64,000 bases of DNA from Nilaparvata lugens (GCF_014356525.2 NC_052509.1:33627852-33691851); one strand, 5' to 3'. Numbered from the stretch's first letter, positions 32,505 through 43,668 are shown. A program made the numbers and translations. Notes: generated by a model not told the origin, from the letters alone.

Positions 32505-35035
32505 ATTGAAATTGAAATTGAAATTTATTCATAACACTGACAATTTACAAACAAAAGTAAATGAACTTAACAAATCAGTACAATAATTTTGAAAAAATAA
32601 AAACTAAAATACATAATATAATATTATCTTCTAATTCTATTTATATAAATGAAAATAATTAAAAACTAACAAAAACATTATGTAGCGTCAGAGTTATGAT
32701 TAAGGTACTTCATAAGCTATTAGCTGAGTTGAAGTTACCTACTCTGAAAATTAAACTATTTGACCTTTGCAAGAGACAGAAGCCTCGAAAAAAAATTAAC
32801 AGAAAATCTTTGTCTATTCAGTGAACATTAGGATTCAGTGGATTCAGTGAACAGGAGTGAACATTACAGAAGTTATTTATAGAAACCAAAAGGTATAATA
32901 CAATCCTAGGAAAATAAATTAAGAAGAATTTGAGGACATATACATTTTTATATTAATGTATGAACTAAAGTCATAATATATTAATGAAAAAAATAGATAA
33001 ATAAAAATCCTGAGACAGAAAAATTGTTAGAACCCTAGGAAGCAATAGTAGAAATTCCCAAAAGAATGTAAAAAAATAACTCATGTGAAAAAGAACTCCT
33101 CAATCTCATCAAAATCAAAATTAAATAAAAAGTGCTTCAATTTCTTCAAAAATGTTATCAGTGAGCCTGTGGATGTAATATGTAGAGGTAACTTATTAAA
33201 GGAATTTGGAGCACTGTAATCGTAAAACCGTTTGAAGGCTTCACATGAAGGGTTTGCAAGAACAACCAAATTTCTGTCTCTCAATCTGTTTGAGAAAACT
33301 AAGGCATACCCTGTAATCTGACCACTTCTTAAAAAGAATATTCTCAAGACCCTGAAAATATATAAATGCCTTAAAGGCAATATATCCAAGGCCTGGAAGT
33401 AGGGAAATGAATGAGCTCTCCTATGTAATGATGTCATCATTCTAATCAATCTTTTTTGTGCAATAAGTATAGAGTTTAAATTAGTTTTATATGCACCCCC
33501 CCCAACAGCTTAGCCCATATTGAAGCTTGCTATTTGCAATAGCGAAATAAACAGATCTCAGAATTTTTCTAGGGCAAATGAATTTCAATAAATAAAACTT
33601 ACGAAGCATCATATTCATGTGCTTTTTGAGTGATTGGATGTGAACCTTCCAATTGCAGTTCTCATCAAGCTCTAAACCAAGATATTTGATATTTTGCACT
33701 TGATCTATCCTTACACAAGATGTACAGAATTCATTATGATTAGATAGGCAGACACCACACTTGAATAGTAAGGGAACCTGCAAGATGGGCTTTGATCTCA
33801 AAGAGAAACGAACAAATTTGGTTTTAGTACTCAGAGCCAACCTATGCACTGAGAACCAAATTTTTATCCAATCTAAGTCACTTTGCATCTTAGAAGTTGC
33901 CGTATCAATTTCTTTTTCACAATATAGCAGAGCCGTATCATCCGCAAAACAAGTAACTGTTCCACTCAGATTACTTGCGCATAATTTATTTATATACACC
34001 AGGAATAAAATTGGTCCTAATACCGAGCCCTGGGGTACCCCACATGGGATGGTCAAATAAGAGCTCAGAACATTCTTAACCCGAACACACTGGCTTCTGC
34101 CCACCAAGAAACTTTTGAACCAGTTTAAAGCAATGCCTCTTATTCCAGCCTCCCTCAATCTATGCAAAAGAATGTTATGGTCCACAGAGTCAAGAGCTTT
34201 AGTTATATCAATGAACAGGCCCAAGACATTTAAGTTTTTGTTTAGCCCATTGAAAATTCCTGAACAGAAAGATAACAATGCATCCTCTGTACATTTCTTC
34301 TCAATAAAGCCATATTGGTTCTCACTCAGAAAATTATTTAAATTGAAGAATTTTTGAATTCTTGCTTTAACTATTTTTTCTATAATTTTCGAGAACACAG
34401 ATAATAGTGAAATAGGCCTATAATTATTCAAATCCATGCAATCACCTTTTTAAATAATGGGATGACTACCGCCCTCTTCAAGCATGCGGGAAATTCACCA
34501 CTTTCAAAACTTAGATTGATCAAATGAGCTAGCACAGGACTTATGAATTCACTGGAAAGTTTAACGATAAACGCTGATATACCATCAATTCCAGATGCTT
34601 TATTTTGATTCAATTGAGAAATTATTCGTTTTACCTCATCTACACAAGTTGGGAAAAAGAAAAAGGAGTTTTGCACAGAAAGTGGAGGAAACATTTTATT
34701 AAAATCAGAAGGGTTCATATTGCTAGAGTCATCGATTTGATCGATAAGCTTTTCTACAATTGTGACGAAAAATTTATTAAACTCCTCAGCCACTTCAAGC
34801 GGTTGCTGAACAGTCAAATGTGGATTGTCAAATGTCCTAATTGAATCAAGGGCATTTTTCTTATTATTCGCTGTACCCAAAACTTTATTAATTGTATCCC
34901 ATTGTTTTCGTGGGTTATTTTTATTCATATCAAACAAATTATGGTATATAACAATATATTTACTACTCTCAATGGTGGCTTTATTTACTATTTCGTGAAA
35001 AGTTTTTAAAAATATATCAAATTATTTTCAGAAAT
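32505..35035 (-). mobile_element. LINE family A, minus strand, 5'-truncated
   Basis: It ends at low coordinate in AATAAATTTCAATTTCAATTTC (short tandem 3' end, about 32505-32530). RT is the same type as the element at 1-2421. The upper end fades near 35.0 kb in the linker region. Confidence 0.84.
33081..34990 (-). pseudogene. LINE family A linker and reverse transcriptase
   Basis: Segment 34428-34937 is the linker and RT start (RKQWDTINKVLG, LNQNKASGIDGISAFIVKL, CLKRAVVIPLFKK). Segment 33487-34437 is the RT core: LNNYRPISLLSVFSKIIEKI, LSENQYGFIEKKCTEDALL, FIDITKALDSVDHNILLHRL (L where F is usual in KAFD), IPCGVPQGSVLGPILFLVYI and intact FADDTALLYC. 33081-33449 is the tail (FPYFQALDILPLRHLYIFRV). 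One frame break lies at the 34.43-kb overlap and another before 33449. A run of linker near 34970 lacks the usual basic segment and suggests a deletion. The catalytic box is intact but the 5' half is missing. Confidence 0.88.
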
Positions 35036-35146
35036 ATTTTAGCTCACTGTTGAACAAAACAACAAACTGTAAGTTAGGCCTACTGTAACTGCGCTGTGTT
35101 TTTTGTTTAATCTATTAACCAGTTATTTGTAACCATTTTGTAGCCT

Positions 35147-35541
35147 ACTGAAGCAAGACTTTTGTATCAAGAGAACTTTCCTAACCGAGTATATCCAAGT
35201 TCAAGGTTTTTTGCCACTATTCATCAACGTCTGTCTGAAACAGGTTCTTTGATGTCCAAAGGCACATTTATGGAGGCAGACCCCGATCTACTAAGACTGT
35301 TGAGTTAGAAGAACAAGCTCTTAATGAAATTTATGAACATCCAGAGAAGAACACGTGAGAATTGTCAGTGCAGTTTAATGTCAATCAATCTATTATTTGG
35401 AGGATACTAAAAGAGCAACAATTACATCCATACCACCTCCAGAAAGTTCATACTCTATTGCCACAAGACTGTATTCCCCGTGCTGGTATTTGCCGATGGT
35501 TTTTACAAGATTATTTAACAAGTTTTTCTAAAATGATTTGG
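35147..35541 (+). pseudogene. helix-turn-helix transposase fragment (DUF4817/Tc-mariner type)
   Basis: Frame 1 reads TEARLLYQENFPNRVYPSSR then FFATIHQRLSETGSLMSKG, the N-terminal helix-turn-helix seen in insect DUF4817 and Tc/mariner-like transposases. After a frameshift near 35275 it continues GGRPRSTKTVELEEQALNEI and SVQFNVNQSIIWRILKEQQL. A TGA at 35356-35358 replaces an arginine codon expected in NTRELS. It then reads LHPYHLQKVHTLLPQDCIPR and CRWFLQ, leading toward the catalytic domain, which is missing: the sequence passes into a Helitron-like repeat at about 35542. An inactive relic. Confidence 0.75.
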
Positions 35542-35790
35542 TGATTTTTTAATTTTTCATGAAATCGTATGTAGCCTTCCTTTATTGAAATTTGAACATT
35601 AATTCTGATTAATCTAGAAGGAAAATTGAAATTTGGGCTTCCAGGTGCATGAGATTGATATTTTTAGAATCTATGTGCAAAATTTAGAGTTCTAAATCAT
35701 TCTCGTTTTTCCGGTATGCAATCCACAAGTTTACATGTTTTGATGCGAACAAACGAACACAAACAGCCCTACTCTCTCTTATTATATAGA
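35542..35790 (-). mobile_element. Helitron-like 5' segment (family H1), minus strand
   Basis: On the minus strand it starts A|TCTATATAATAAGAGAGAG at 35790, then GGATTGCATACCGGAAAAAC-like and TTTTGCACATAGATTC phrases. Plus-strand copies start at 39780 and about 46050. The 3' end was not found. Confidence 0.6.
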
Positions 35791-35879
35791 TTGGTGCTTG
35801 CAATATTGTAGCTCTGATTTTCTGATATATTTTGGAAACATGAGAGAAGTCCATGACCAATTTTTGCATGCAAAATTTC

Positions 35880-36410
35880 CTTGTGCTAGATACAGAGTGC
35901 CCTAAAAAACTCGTATTTTCGGTTCATTTCCCAGTTTTCAGCTATTTCCGCCAAATCCAGTCATCGGACAGAAAAATCATCACCCTCTCTTTTTTTAAAT
36001 TATAAAATTCTGAATGAAATGAAATTATTCAGAGCTTTCTATCTTCAGTACTGAGTTAAAATTTTTCAAAAATTATTAAAATTTCAAGAAAAAAATCAAT
36101 TCTGATGAATTTTAGTGTTTAATCAGCAATATCCACTGATTTTCACAATAATTCAAATACATAATTCAAAATCCTGATGGGCGTAATCTTGTGCTCTACA
36201 GCCCCTACAACCTGAGATCAGGTAGAGCGCTCTATCTCATATAGATTTCCAGGTATACCTACTAACAATTCTCCTTGTATTTTGAAAAATACCTCATTTT
36301 TAGCTTCAACCATCATCACCATCTTCATTTTCCTCACATTGAAATTTCGCACAATGATATAAGTTCATAAGATTATGTTCTATGAGGATCACATAGACGC
36401 AATTAATTTA
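35880..36410 (+). repeat. dispersed repeat DR-C, copy 1
   Basis: Inverted copy at about 47720-48245. Shared words include CAGTTTTCAGCTATTTCCG, AGAGCGCTCTATCTCATATA and TCCAGGTATACCT (both with variants). Non-coding. Confidence 0.78.
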
Positions 36411-36671
36411 GTCCAGAGGCGCACATAAGGATACCTCAAGGATGAAAATTTCAAACTGATCTAAATTTTGATAATGATCGGATCTCCTCGTACTACAGCT
36501 CATTCTTCCCTCAACCGGCTCGTCAAGGCGGTTCAAAAGCATGTATCATAAGTCAAATTCATAAGAAAGATGGGCAATTTATTGTTGAGTGTACTTCAAC
36601 CCTTATTTCCATACACAAAATAATATTGCCAAACTGCAAATGACCATAAATACTAATTTTAGGTACACTAT
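36411..36671. other. non-coding
   Basis: Nothing recognised. Confidence 0.3.
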
Positions 36672-37581
36672 TTTTTGACCGAACGAAGTGAGATCTAAGA
36701 TTCAAGTCGATGATTTGGCATTTCTCTTAATGTTTAAATGTTTATATGTTGCACACTTACGGCGAAACGCGGTAATAGATTTTCATGAAATTTGACAGGT
36801 ATGTTCCTTTTTAAATTGCGCGTCAACGTATATACAAGGTTTTTGGAAATTTTGCATTTCAAGGATAATATAAAAGGAAAAAGGAGCCTCCTTCATACGC
36901 CAATATTAGAGTAAAAATCAGTCTATAGAATTATTCATCATAAATCAGCTGACAAGTGATTACACAGATGTGTGGAGAAGCCAATCTTTTACTGTATTTG
37001 TATAAGGTCTATATTTTCAATCAAAGACATTAATTAAAGATGTATGCATATTTAAGCTGTGTTTACACCAAAGCTATTAACAAAATGGTTATCTTAATCC
37101 TTATAGATTCTATTAGATTGAACGGAAGTTGACAAACACATATGTTCATCATGTGTATGATAAGTTATGTTCAATCTAATATAATCTAAAAGGATTGAGT
37201 TATTAACATTTTTTTAATAAATTTGGTCTAATCGCAGCTTTAAGGTATTTGGTTTCAATATTTTGTTTTGCAGTCATGGTATTATTATGCGTGCCCATCA
37301 GTATCAATATTCTCACATTCGAAAAAACTAATTTAATAGGTGAATAAAAATAAACAAATGAACTAAATAATGCTGGAGAAATTATAATATTTTTGATTCT
37401 AAAAAATTAATATTTATTTTCATCAGATAGAAAGATCATCACGGAACTGGATGAATTATATCATATGGAATACAAATTCAAACGTGAACTGAGTTTGTTA
37501 ACATTTAAAATAGTTGACATCTGGTACTTGTGGATGAGAATACTGCTTGAGGTCTACTGTTCACAAAACTACTAGTATAAA
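36672..37581 (-). mobile_element. DR-B element copy 2, carrying a MITE
   Basis: On the minus strand it starts near 37581 (TTATACTAGTAGTTTTGTG) and ends near the hairpin-like CTCACTTCGTTCGGTC at about 36677-36695. It is longer than copy 1, which lacks the middle. The 185-bp MITE at 37055-37239 is inserted in it. Confidence 0.6.
37055..37239. mobile_element. 185-bp MITE (AGCTG...CAGCT), TSD TTA
   Basis: TTA at 37052-37054 and 37240-37242. Ends read AGCTGTGTTTACACC and, inverted, AGCTGCGATTAGACC. Longer members of what looks like the same family lie at about 43820-44196 and 49640-50048. Three-base TTA suggests a Harbinger-type origin. Confidence 0.75.
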
Positions 37582-37707
37582 ACTAAGCAATCGATCATTT
37601 CCAAACTTATCGACTGTCGGCTGACACACAGAATTGCTGATTGAATTTCTTCGATTGCTAAAAATCAGCTGTTGATGAGAATAAATTAATGGATCATAGA
37701 ACAATAA

Positions 37708-37867
37708 GTGCCAAGCCACATGAGGCGTTTTCCAGACGAGTGGGCAGGGCAGGAAGCTCTCCGATTGGCTGATTATCAGCTGATTCCCGAATGCCAACTC
37801 ATTCAGCCAATCGGAGAGCTCCCTGCCCTGCCCACTCGTCTGAAAAATGCCTCATGTAACTTGGCCC
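37708..37867. mobile_element. 160-bp foldback MITE, TSD TAA
   Basis: Nearly the whole element is a hairpin: arms of about 63 bp (GACGAGTGGGCAGGGCAGG, CTCCGATTGGCTGA) with a short loop. TAA flanks it (37705-37707, 37868-37870). No coding. Confidence 0.88.
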
Positions 37868-37989
37868 TAATTCTGAGTGTCGGATCTAGGATGATAAATG
37901 TCGGCTAACAATCGTTGAGTGTGAAAACGACTAATTTTGTTAAGACTGGAGTAACTCAAACTCACGATTACCTAAACTTGCAAAAACCG

Positions 37990-38061
37990 AGCTTTAGATT
38001 GTATTTATTCAATGTGAACTCTGTTTATTTTTCAATAAAAAGTATTGATTGATTGATTCAA
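37990..38061 (+). mobile_element. LINE 3' end with (TTGA)n tail
   Basis: TTTTTCAATAAAAAGTATTG followed by three GATT units: polyadenylation-like word plus short tandem tail, as at other LINE 3' ends here. No coding part adjacent. Confidence 0.55.
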
Positions 38062-38069
38062 ATTCATGA

Positions 38070-38729
38070 CAATTGGGTGGCACTGTCACTTCATCTTGAA
38101 GATTGAAAATGTATGATTGATCATTGTTCAACACTTATTTTGATTTTAGGGACCATTAAAAAGCTTTTGGTGTGGATAAGAGATAATTTACTTGCTGAGA
38201 AACCAGAAATGTTCATCCAAGATGATAGTGTGTGAGTATTTTTGAAATATTCTCCCTCTAATTTGTTATATTCAATATTATTCAAAGTACAGTACATATA
38301 ATTATATTGCAAATATATGTATTCATATAGTATATACAACAGTGACACCCTGGAGAACTCGCGCAAGAACTGTTGTATTGTAATCTTTGAAACCCGCAAC
38401 TTTTAATTATACAGAGTTGATTAAAATTATGGAACAGCTAAATATTTATTTTACAGTAGGTTTCATTGGGTATCCTATTTGAAATGAAAAATCACTCTGT
38501 CTCTTCAAAATTTTTCCCACATATGAATCCAAATTCATTTTTTCAAATGAAAAGTTGGTCATGTGATACACGATTCCGATACAGAGTTCCAAGAAAAAAT
38601 GAATGGCAGAAAGCGCACATTGATATTTCAACCCTTATCAGTTGTAATTGCATGCAATGAATTCTTCTGCTGACTAAATGATAAATCAAAACAATTTTTT
38701 TTCTTATGTACTTTCAATTTTATTTTTTA
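38070..38729. other. non-coding
   Basis: AAGAACTGTTGTATTGTAATC near 38366 recurs at about 50868, and 38455-38540 partly matches the reverse of 39000-39100. Otherwise unassigned. Confidence 0.35.
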
Positions 38730-39415
38730 CTAGCAGGTAACCCGTGCTTTGCAAGGGTCTATTTTAAAACTTGACGTAATGAAATCTAGAAGAATTGAAA
38801 ATAGGCCTATCAGAATCCTTGGTTGATTAAGAATTTATATGCAACATTTTAAGTAAATCAGTCCAGTAGTTCAGATGTGATGATGCGTCAAACATAATTT
38901 TCCTATCCTTCACACGTGTATACGTGTTTAAGGCAGTTTTATTCTATAATAAAGGAAATGAATGAGAATAAAATTTGAAAGGTAAAATTTGAGATATCGA
39001 TGTGCGGTTTTCACCATACCTTTTCTCTGGAAATCCTGTATCGGAATCATGTATCATATGCCCACCTTTCAATTAAAAAAAAAGAAGTTGGATTCAAAAT
39101 GGCGGAAAAATTTGGTTGTGACGGAAAACCTGTTTTTATCATTCGAAAAGGATCCCTAATCATACAGTCTATCTTCTAATTTCTTTTTTAAGAGAAATGT
39201 TCAGCTGCTTCCATACAACAAATGGAAGCATGCCAAATAATTGAAAACTTGATGTAATCAAATCTTGAAGAATTGAAAATAGGTCTATAACCATCCTCGG
39301 TTAAGCAAGAATCTTTTTCAAGTTAATCAGTCCAGTAGTTCAGACGTGATGATGCGTCAAACATAATTTTCTTATACTTTACACGTGTATACGTGCATAA
39401 TCCAGTTCTTTCATT
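38730..39415 (-). mobile_element. Helitron-like element (family H2) with duplicated interior
   Basis: The minus-strand 3' end is at 38730: a hairpin around ACCCTTGCAAAGCACGGGT, about 10 bases, then CTAG followed by T, the Helitron rule. Segment 38766-38950 is repeated, diverged, at 39243-39415 (AATCAGTCCAGTAGTTCAGA, TACACGTGTATACGTG). A clean 5' TC end is not visible. Confidence 0.65.
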
Positions 39416-39779
39416 TATTATTCAATTCAATTTCTTTATTCCAATATAAAGCACTGTACAAATTAAAATAGAATAATCATGGAATAATTATTTCCCCGCA
39501 TGGACTGCTGATCTGTGCGCGGGGAAAGAGTACCCAATCTATACAGGTAACACTAGTGTAAAAACTACAATCAATTACTTAAGATTAGATAAGAAATAAA
39601 ATATTAAATCAAGTTTAGCCTATAAAAAATATGTTCGATAGTCAGACTGTATCAACGACGATTCACATAGCACAAATACTCGACTCAGAATACTTCATCT
39701 TCTGGTGAGCTATCTGAACTAACGATTTACAACATTAAATAGAAAGTAGAATCTAAAAGCAGAAGATAAATAATAATTA
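39416..39779 (-). other. probable LINE 3' fragment
   Basis: On the minus strand it ends in TATTGGAATAAAGAAATTG then AATTGAAT, a short tandem LINE-type end. A GC-rich inverted repeat (TTTCCCCGC and GCGGGGAAA) lies at about 39490-39530. No coding recognised. Confidence 0.4.
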
Positions 39780-40010
39780 TCTATATAATAAAAGAGAGTA
39801 GGGTTATGTTTGTTCGCATCAAAACATGTTAAATTGTGGATTGCATACCGGAAAAGTGGTAATTATTTAGATCTCCAAATTTTGCACATAGATTCTAAAA
39901 ATATCAAAATTGTGCACCTCGAAGCCCAAATTTCAATTTTCTTTCTTGATTTTTCAGAATTAATGTTTAAATTTGATTCATGAAACATCATACGGCATAC
40001 CTACATTGTT
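39780..40010 (+). mobile_element. Helitron-like 5' segment (family H1), plus strand
   Basis: A|TCTATATAATAAAAGAGAG at 39780, then TTGTTCGCATCAAAACATG and GGATTGCATACCGGAAAA. Matches the reverse of 35.6-35.8 kb and 46.05-46.24 kb. Confidence 0.65.
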
Positions 40011-40669
40011 GTAATGTGTTTGTATAAAGGAAGCTCATAGAGAAATTGAGATGCTGGTAACAATGTGTTGCAATATGTGTTTCGATACAGGAAGCTCATG
40101 TTTTGATACCAGAGTTTTGATACAAATGCTGGCAGCTTATAGCGATTGTGATAATATTATATTATTGTGAGTTGTTAAGTTTTGAATAACATTTTATTGA
40201 TTCTCAATCTTTCAAATTCTCAAAAAGCTGTTTTTGTCATTTTTAAATACGATATTGAACACTAAAAATCATCTACCATACAACACTCCGCCGCCGGTAC
40301 GAGCGGTGAGTTAAATTATGTAAGAGTTTTGATTTTAAATGAAATCAATACAACAATATAGTCAACATACTATATTGTTCCGCTGACAAATTCCTAAATC
40401 GGTTAAATATTGACAACTTTTTCTTAACATAAGAGATGTATTTCAAGTATGATGAAGGTTAGGTATGGTACCGTATGTAGCCTACTGAAATCCCTGTATC
40501 AGAAACGAAAATTTGTTGAACCCAATTGAAGAGCTATATTATTCAGATTTTTGAACAAACATTTTAAATAAAACGTGTCGGATTATTTTGAGCAAAGTGC
40601 TATAAATAATCATTTTCTAGCTATTTTGGGGGCGAATTCAATTGCAGTCCAAAATTTAACAGCATATTT
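40011..40669. other. non-coding, possibly Helitron interior
   Basis: No coding or ends recognised. A small GC-rich CTCCGCCGCCGGTACGAGCG occurs at about 40286. Confidence 0.35.
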
Positions 40670-40992
40670 GACACAAAGCAATTGGCACATATCATCCACA
40701 AACCTCACTAGATTGTGATTTTGTGTTTCAAGTCCTTCATGCCTCACCTGAGTTTCTTTTATTTATTATAATTACTAGCAGGTAACCTGTGCTTCGCAAG
40801 GGTCTATTTTAAAACTTTTCAAACTGAAAACTTGACGTAATAAAATATTCGAAATTTGAAAATAGGCCTATAACCATCTTCGGTTAATGAAGAATCTTTA
40901 TGCAAAATTTCAAATTGATGCGTCAAACATAATTTTCCTACATAATTTCCCGTACGTAAATGAGCCAGCTCTTTCCATTATTGTAGTATAGA
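40670..40992 (+). repeat. direct repeat A1 (partner 42632-42947)
   Basis: More than 300 bp nearly identical to 42632-42947, beginning GACACAAAGCAATTGGCAC and including the Helitron below. The first 50 bases also occur inverted at 41124-41174. Confidence 0.88.
40775..40992 (-). mobile_element. 218-bp nonautonomous Helitron (family H2), complete
   Basis: Minus strand: preceded by A, starts TCTATACTACAATAATGG at 40992, ends with hairpin ACCCTTGCGAAGCACAGGT, about 10 bases, then CTAG at 40778-40775, followed by T. Insertion between A and T without duplication fits Helitrons. No coding. Confidence 0.75.
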
Positions 40993-41123
40993 TGATGGAT
41001 AGATAGATGATCTTTGAATGAGAATAACTTTTGAACGGTTTGAGAAATCGGTGTGGTGTCACCAATCATTTTCTCTTGTATTTCTGTATCGAAATACTTG
41101 ATTTCACACACATGATTTCATGA

Positions 41124-41215
41124 CACAATCTAGTGAGGTTTGTGGATGATATGTGCCAATTGCTTTGTGTCACCTATATGGCGATTCCAGCAGCGCCGCG
41201 GCGGCCGCCGGCCGG
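41124..41215 (+). repeat. left arm of a 91-bp inverted repeat
   Basis: Pairs with 42590-42680. The outer part is the inverted start of repeat A. The inner part is GC-rich (GGCGATTCCAGCAGCGCCG, then GCGGCCGCCGGCC), unlike anything nearby. Confidence 0.85.
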
Positions 41216-41286
41216 CCGACCGGCCGAAGATAAAGAGCTGAGGAAAAATGGACAAGGTGTAGAAAGATTCTAAAGTCACCATCAAT

Positions 41287-41460
41287 TCGGCTGTGTTTAT
41301 CAATCATTTTAAAGCATCAGACATTATTAAAGAAGACAAGTTTTTGTGTGAGGATGGTTCTTATGTGACTGTTCCAAGAAAAAAGTAAAACTATGTGATG
41401 GTGCCTTCCCTACAATTTTTCCAAATCAACCTTCTTACAACACAATGAAATCGTGTGTAA
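41287..41460 (+). pseudogene. THAP-domain fragment, frameshifted
   Basis: The C-terminal half of a THAP zinc finger, the DNA-binding domain of P-element-like transposases and related proteins. Frame 1 reads NHFKASDIIKEDKFLCEDGS then YVTVPRKK. A frame break in the A-run near 41385 follows, then KLCDGAFPTIFPNQPSY, matching the AVPTIFP box that closes the domain. The H-F pair at the start would carry the last zinc ligand. The N-terminal cysteines are missing here. It sits between the arms of the 41.1/42.6-kb inverted repeat. A possible N-terminal THAP piece lies at 47070. Confidence 0.72.
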
Positions 41461-41799
41461 AGGTATTGGGCAATATATTTCTGAAAAATTACTGCAACAT
41501 GTAGAATAATAATCAGTTGCCACAGCAAGCAAAGTCGCGAAAATTGAGAACATTGAATTCTTAGGCTAGAATAAAATAACGATAATTATAAGCTATGTAC
41601 ATGTGAATTGCACTTGAATGCTATGTGCATGAGAATAAATGAAGTCCAGTTACCCTATCAAATAATTACTTCTTTAATAAACCTTAATTAAATTAATTAA
41701 ACTAAACCTTATTAAAATTCTTAAAAATGATTTTGAACCTATAAGTTATTAGAGAGAGCTGGAACCTAGCTGATGGCAGTAAGTTAGTCCACCAAACAT

Positions 41800-41995
41800 G
41801 GCGACCATCTTGTTTGTATGCTCAGGTCCGGTATTTAGGAGGTCCTAGTATAGGCATGGATTATTATTTTTTCAGCTAGAACAGTTTTTTGAAACAAAGT
41901 GCTAAATAAACGTCTAAAGTTTCATCAATGCTGTATTGGCAATATGAAGAAGCATGCAGTTAATATGTCTTTGAATAAAGGTGTTGACATATTTA
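41800..41995 (-). repeat. dispersed repeat DR-A, copy 2
   Basis: Reverse complement of 28500-28660 (CTTTGAATAAAGGTGTTGA, AGTGCTAAATAAACGTC). It also shares CAGGTCCGGTATTTAGGAGG with 46595-46615 inverted. Confidence 0.75.
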
Positions 41996-42397
41996 CATGA
42001 AGAAATTATTCCCTTCCATTTTTATTTAATTAAAATTTCAAAATTATTCGAGCCCTGATAGAATGACTGACTCACTGTACAGTTAGTCGAAAATTTTAAT
42101 ATTGGAATGAGGGGTATTTTGGCAAGCTGAGCAAAAAAATAAGGTCCTATGCACCTTTTCGTTATATCTTCAAATGAAAAATGAGTTTTGTGGGTTGTCA
42201 AAACTCCCTCTGAAAGCGAAACTATTAAACTTATTCTATCTTTTAGTAAAATAACAATAATCATCTATCCTCTTCTATAATATTCGTCAGACCAGCTCTT
42301 TTCCGATTTCCAGGTCCTAGATATCCGCCAGCTTTACTTGAAATCCATCCTCACATTTATAAAAACAAATTAAACTAATATCTTTACAAACTTACAA

Positions 42398-42592
42398 CAT
42401 GATAATCCAACCAGACACCGGATAAATTACGGATATAACTTTCCCAGATCAACCTTAACATCACTAAACAGTAACCCCTTTCTACTTGCCGATTTGATTT
42501 ATCGAAACCTCCCACAAACAATCATAGATGCAGAAGAACTTGGTGCTGCCGCCTACAAAAAGAGAGTAGGTTTTTGGCTCCGCTCAATCGGC
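42398..42592 (+). pseudogene. probable LINE RT C-terminal fragment
   Basis: A single open frame of 65 codons reads HDNPTRHRINYGYNFPRSTL, FLLADLIYRNLPQTIIDAEE and AYKKRVGFWLRSIG. The TR-R box, a YNxLP-like YRNLP and a basic C-terminal helix are the pattern of LINE RT tails. It starts without a methionine. It ends exactly at the GC-rich inverted arm. Confidence 0.5.
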
Positions 42593-42680
42593 CGGGTGGC
42601 CGCCGCGGCGCTGCTGGAATCGCCATATAGGTGACACAAAGCAATTGGCACATATCATCCACAAACCTCACTAGATTGTG
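42590..42680 (-). repeat. right arm of the 91-bp inverted repeat
   Basis: Pairs with 41124-41215 across a 1.37-kb interior. Confidence 0.85.
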
Positions 42681-42947
42681 ATTTTGTGTTTCAAGCCCTT
42701 CATGCCTCACCTGAGTTTCTTTTATTTATTATAATTACTAGCAGGTAACCCGTGCTTCGCAAGGGTCTATTTTAAAACTTTTCAAACTGAAAACTTGACG
42801 TAATAAAATATTCGAAATTTGAAAATAGGCCTATAACCATCTTCGGTTAATGAAGAATCTTTATGCAAAATTTCAAATTGATGCGTCAAACATAATATTC
42901 CTACATAATTTCCCGTACGTAAATGAGCCAGCTCTTTCCATTATTGT
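42632..42947 (+). repeat. direct repeat A2 (partner 40670-40992)
   Basis: Contains a family H2 Helitron copy (CTAG end at 42738) whose 5' terminus diverges at about 42947, just before the TC end seen in A1. Confidence 0.85.
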
Positions 42948-43425
42948 GATGCTATAAATTATAATGGCATTTCCTGCAATATTATAAATCTATATTTTGT
43001 TCTTTATTGTCGTTTCCTTATTCCTCTACTAATTATTGTATCATTTTTAGATTTTCATCACCATTGAAGAATGATAATAAAAATTTCCTCAGTTCAATTT
43101 AACTGAAATCGTATTGACTTCTATCTAAATTCGGGCCTTTCTCGTTGATAATTTCTTTTTGGGTACCGTACCTACTGTTCATGTTCTAATCTTCTAATTT
43201 CTTTTTGGGTACCGTACCGTACCTACTGTTCATGTTCTAATCTTCAATAGAAACAAAACCTGTAAATGCGCTAGAGATAATACCGTATGTTGAGCTGTAA
43301 ATATTAATAGCTTACTGAAAATGTAATAATGCTGATTACAAAATATCAGTTTATGAAAAGGTAGGTAGTAGAAAAATGGAACTATAGCAAGCCTACTACA
43401 TAATTATGAACAATAAAAAGTAAAT
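42948..43425. other. non-coding
   Basis: A 45-bp direct duplication: TTCTTTTTGGGTACCGTACC at about 43146 and 43200, followed in both by CTACTGTTCATGTTCTAATC. Otherwise nothing. Confidence 0.5.
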
Positions 43426-43668
43426 TCGTATGGCTTTTGTTGGTGGGGAGTCCCTTGCGGGAAGATCCCACCGCCTGAATATATAATTTAAGCCATCAAT
43501 GGGCCTTACGACTGTCATACTTCAGCCGGGACCGACAGTTTAACGTGCCCATCCGATAACACGGGAGTGATCTGGTTTAAAAACTTTTGGTATTGAGAGG
43601 GTTTGAACCCGGGATCTCTATGCTGCTACGCAGGCACTCTATCCACTAGACCACGGATTACTCCATTA
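43426..43668 (-). mobile_element. tRNA-derived SINE, minus strand
   Basis: The 5' part on the minus strand has a polymerase III A box (TGGTCTAGTGGATAGAGTGC) and B box (GGGTTCAAACCC) at tRNA spacing. A conserved-looking body follows (ATCGGATGGGCACGTTAAAC, TGTCGGTCCCGG, AGTCGTAAGGCCCATTGATG) and the end (GGGACTCCCCACCAAC). The body resembles the Nin-DC class of insect SINEs from memory. No poly(A) is seen. Confidence 0.78.

Noticed and set aside
43560..43668. Functional tRNA gene
   Set aside because: A and B boxes are present but the 3' half does not close a cloverleaf and continues into a SINE body.
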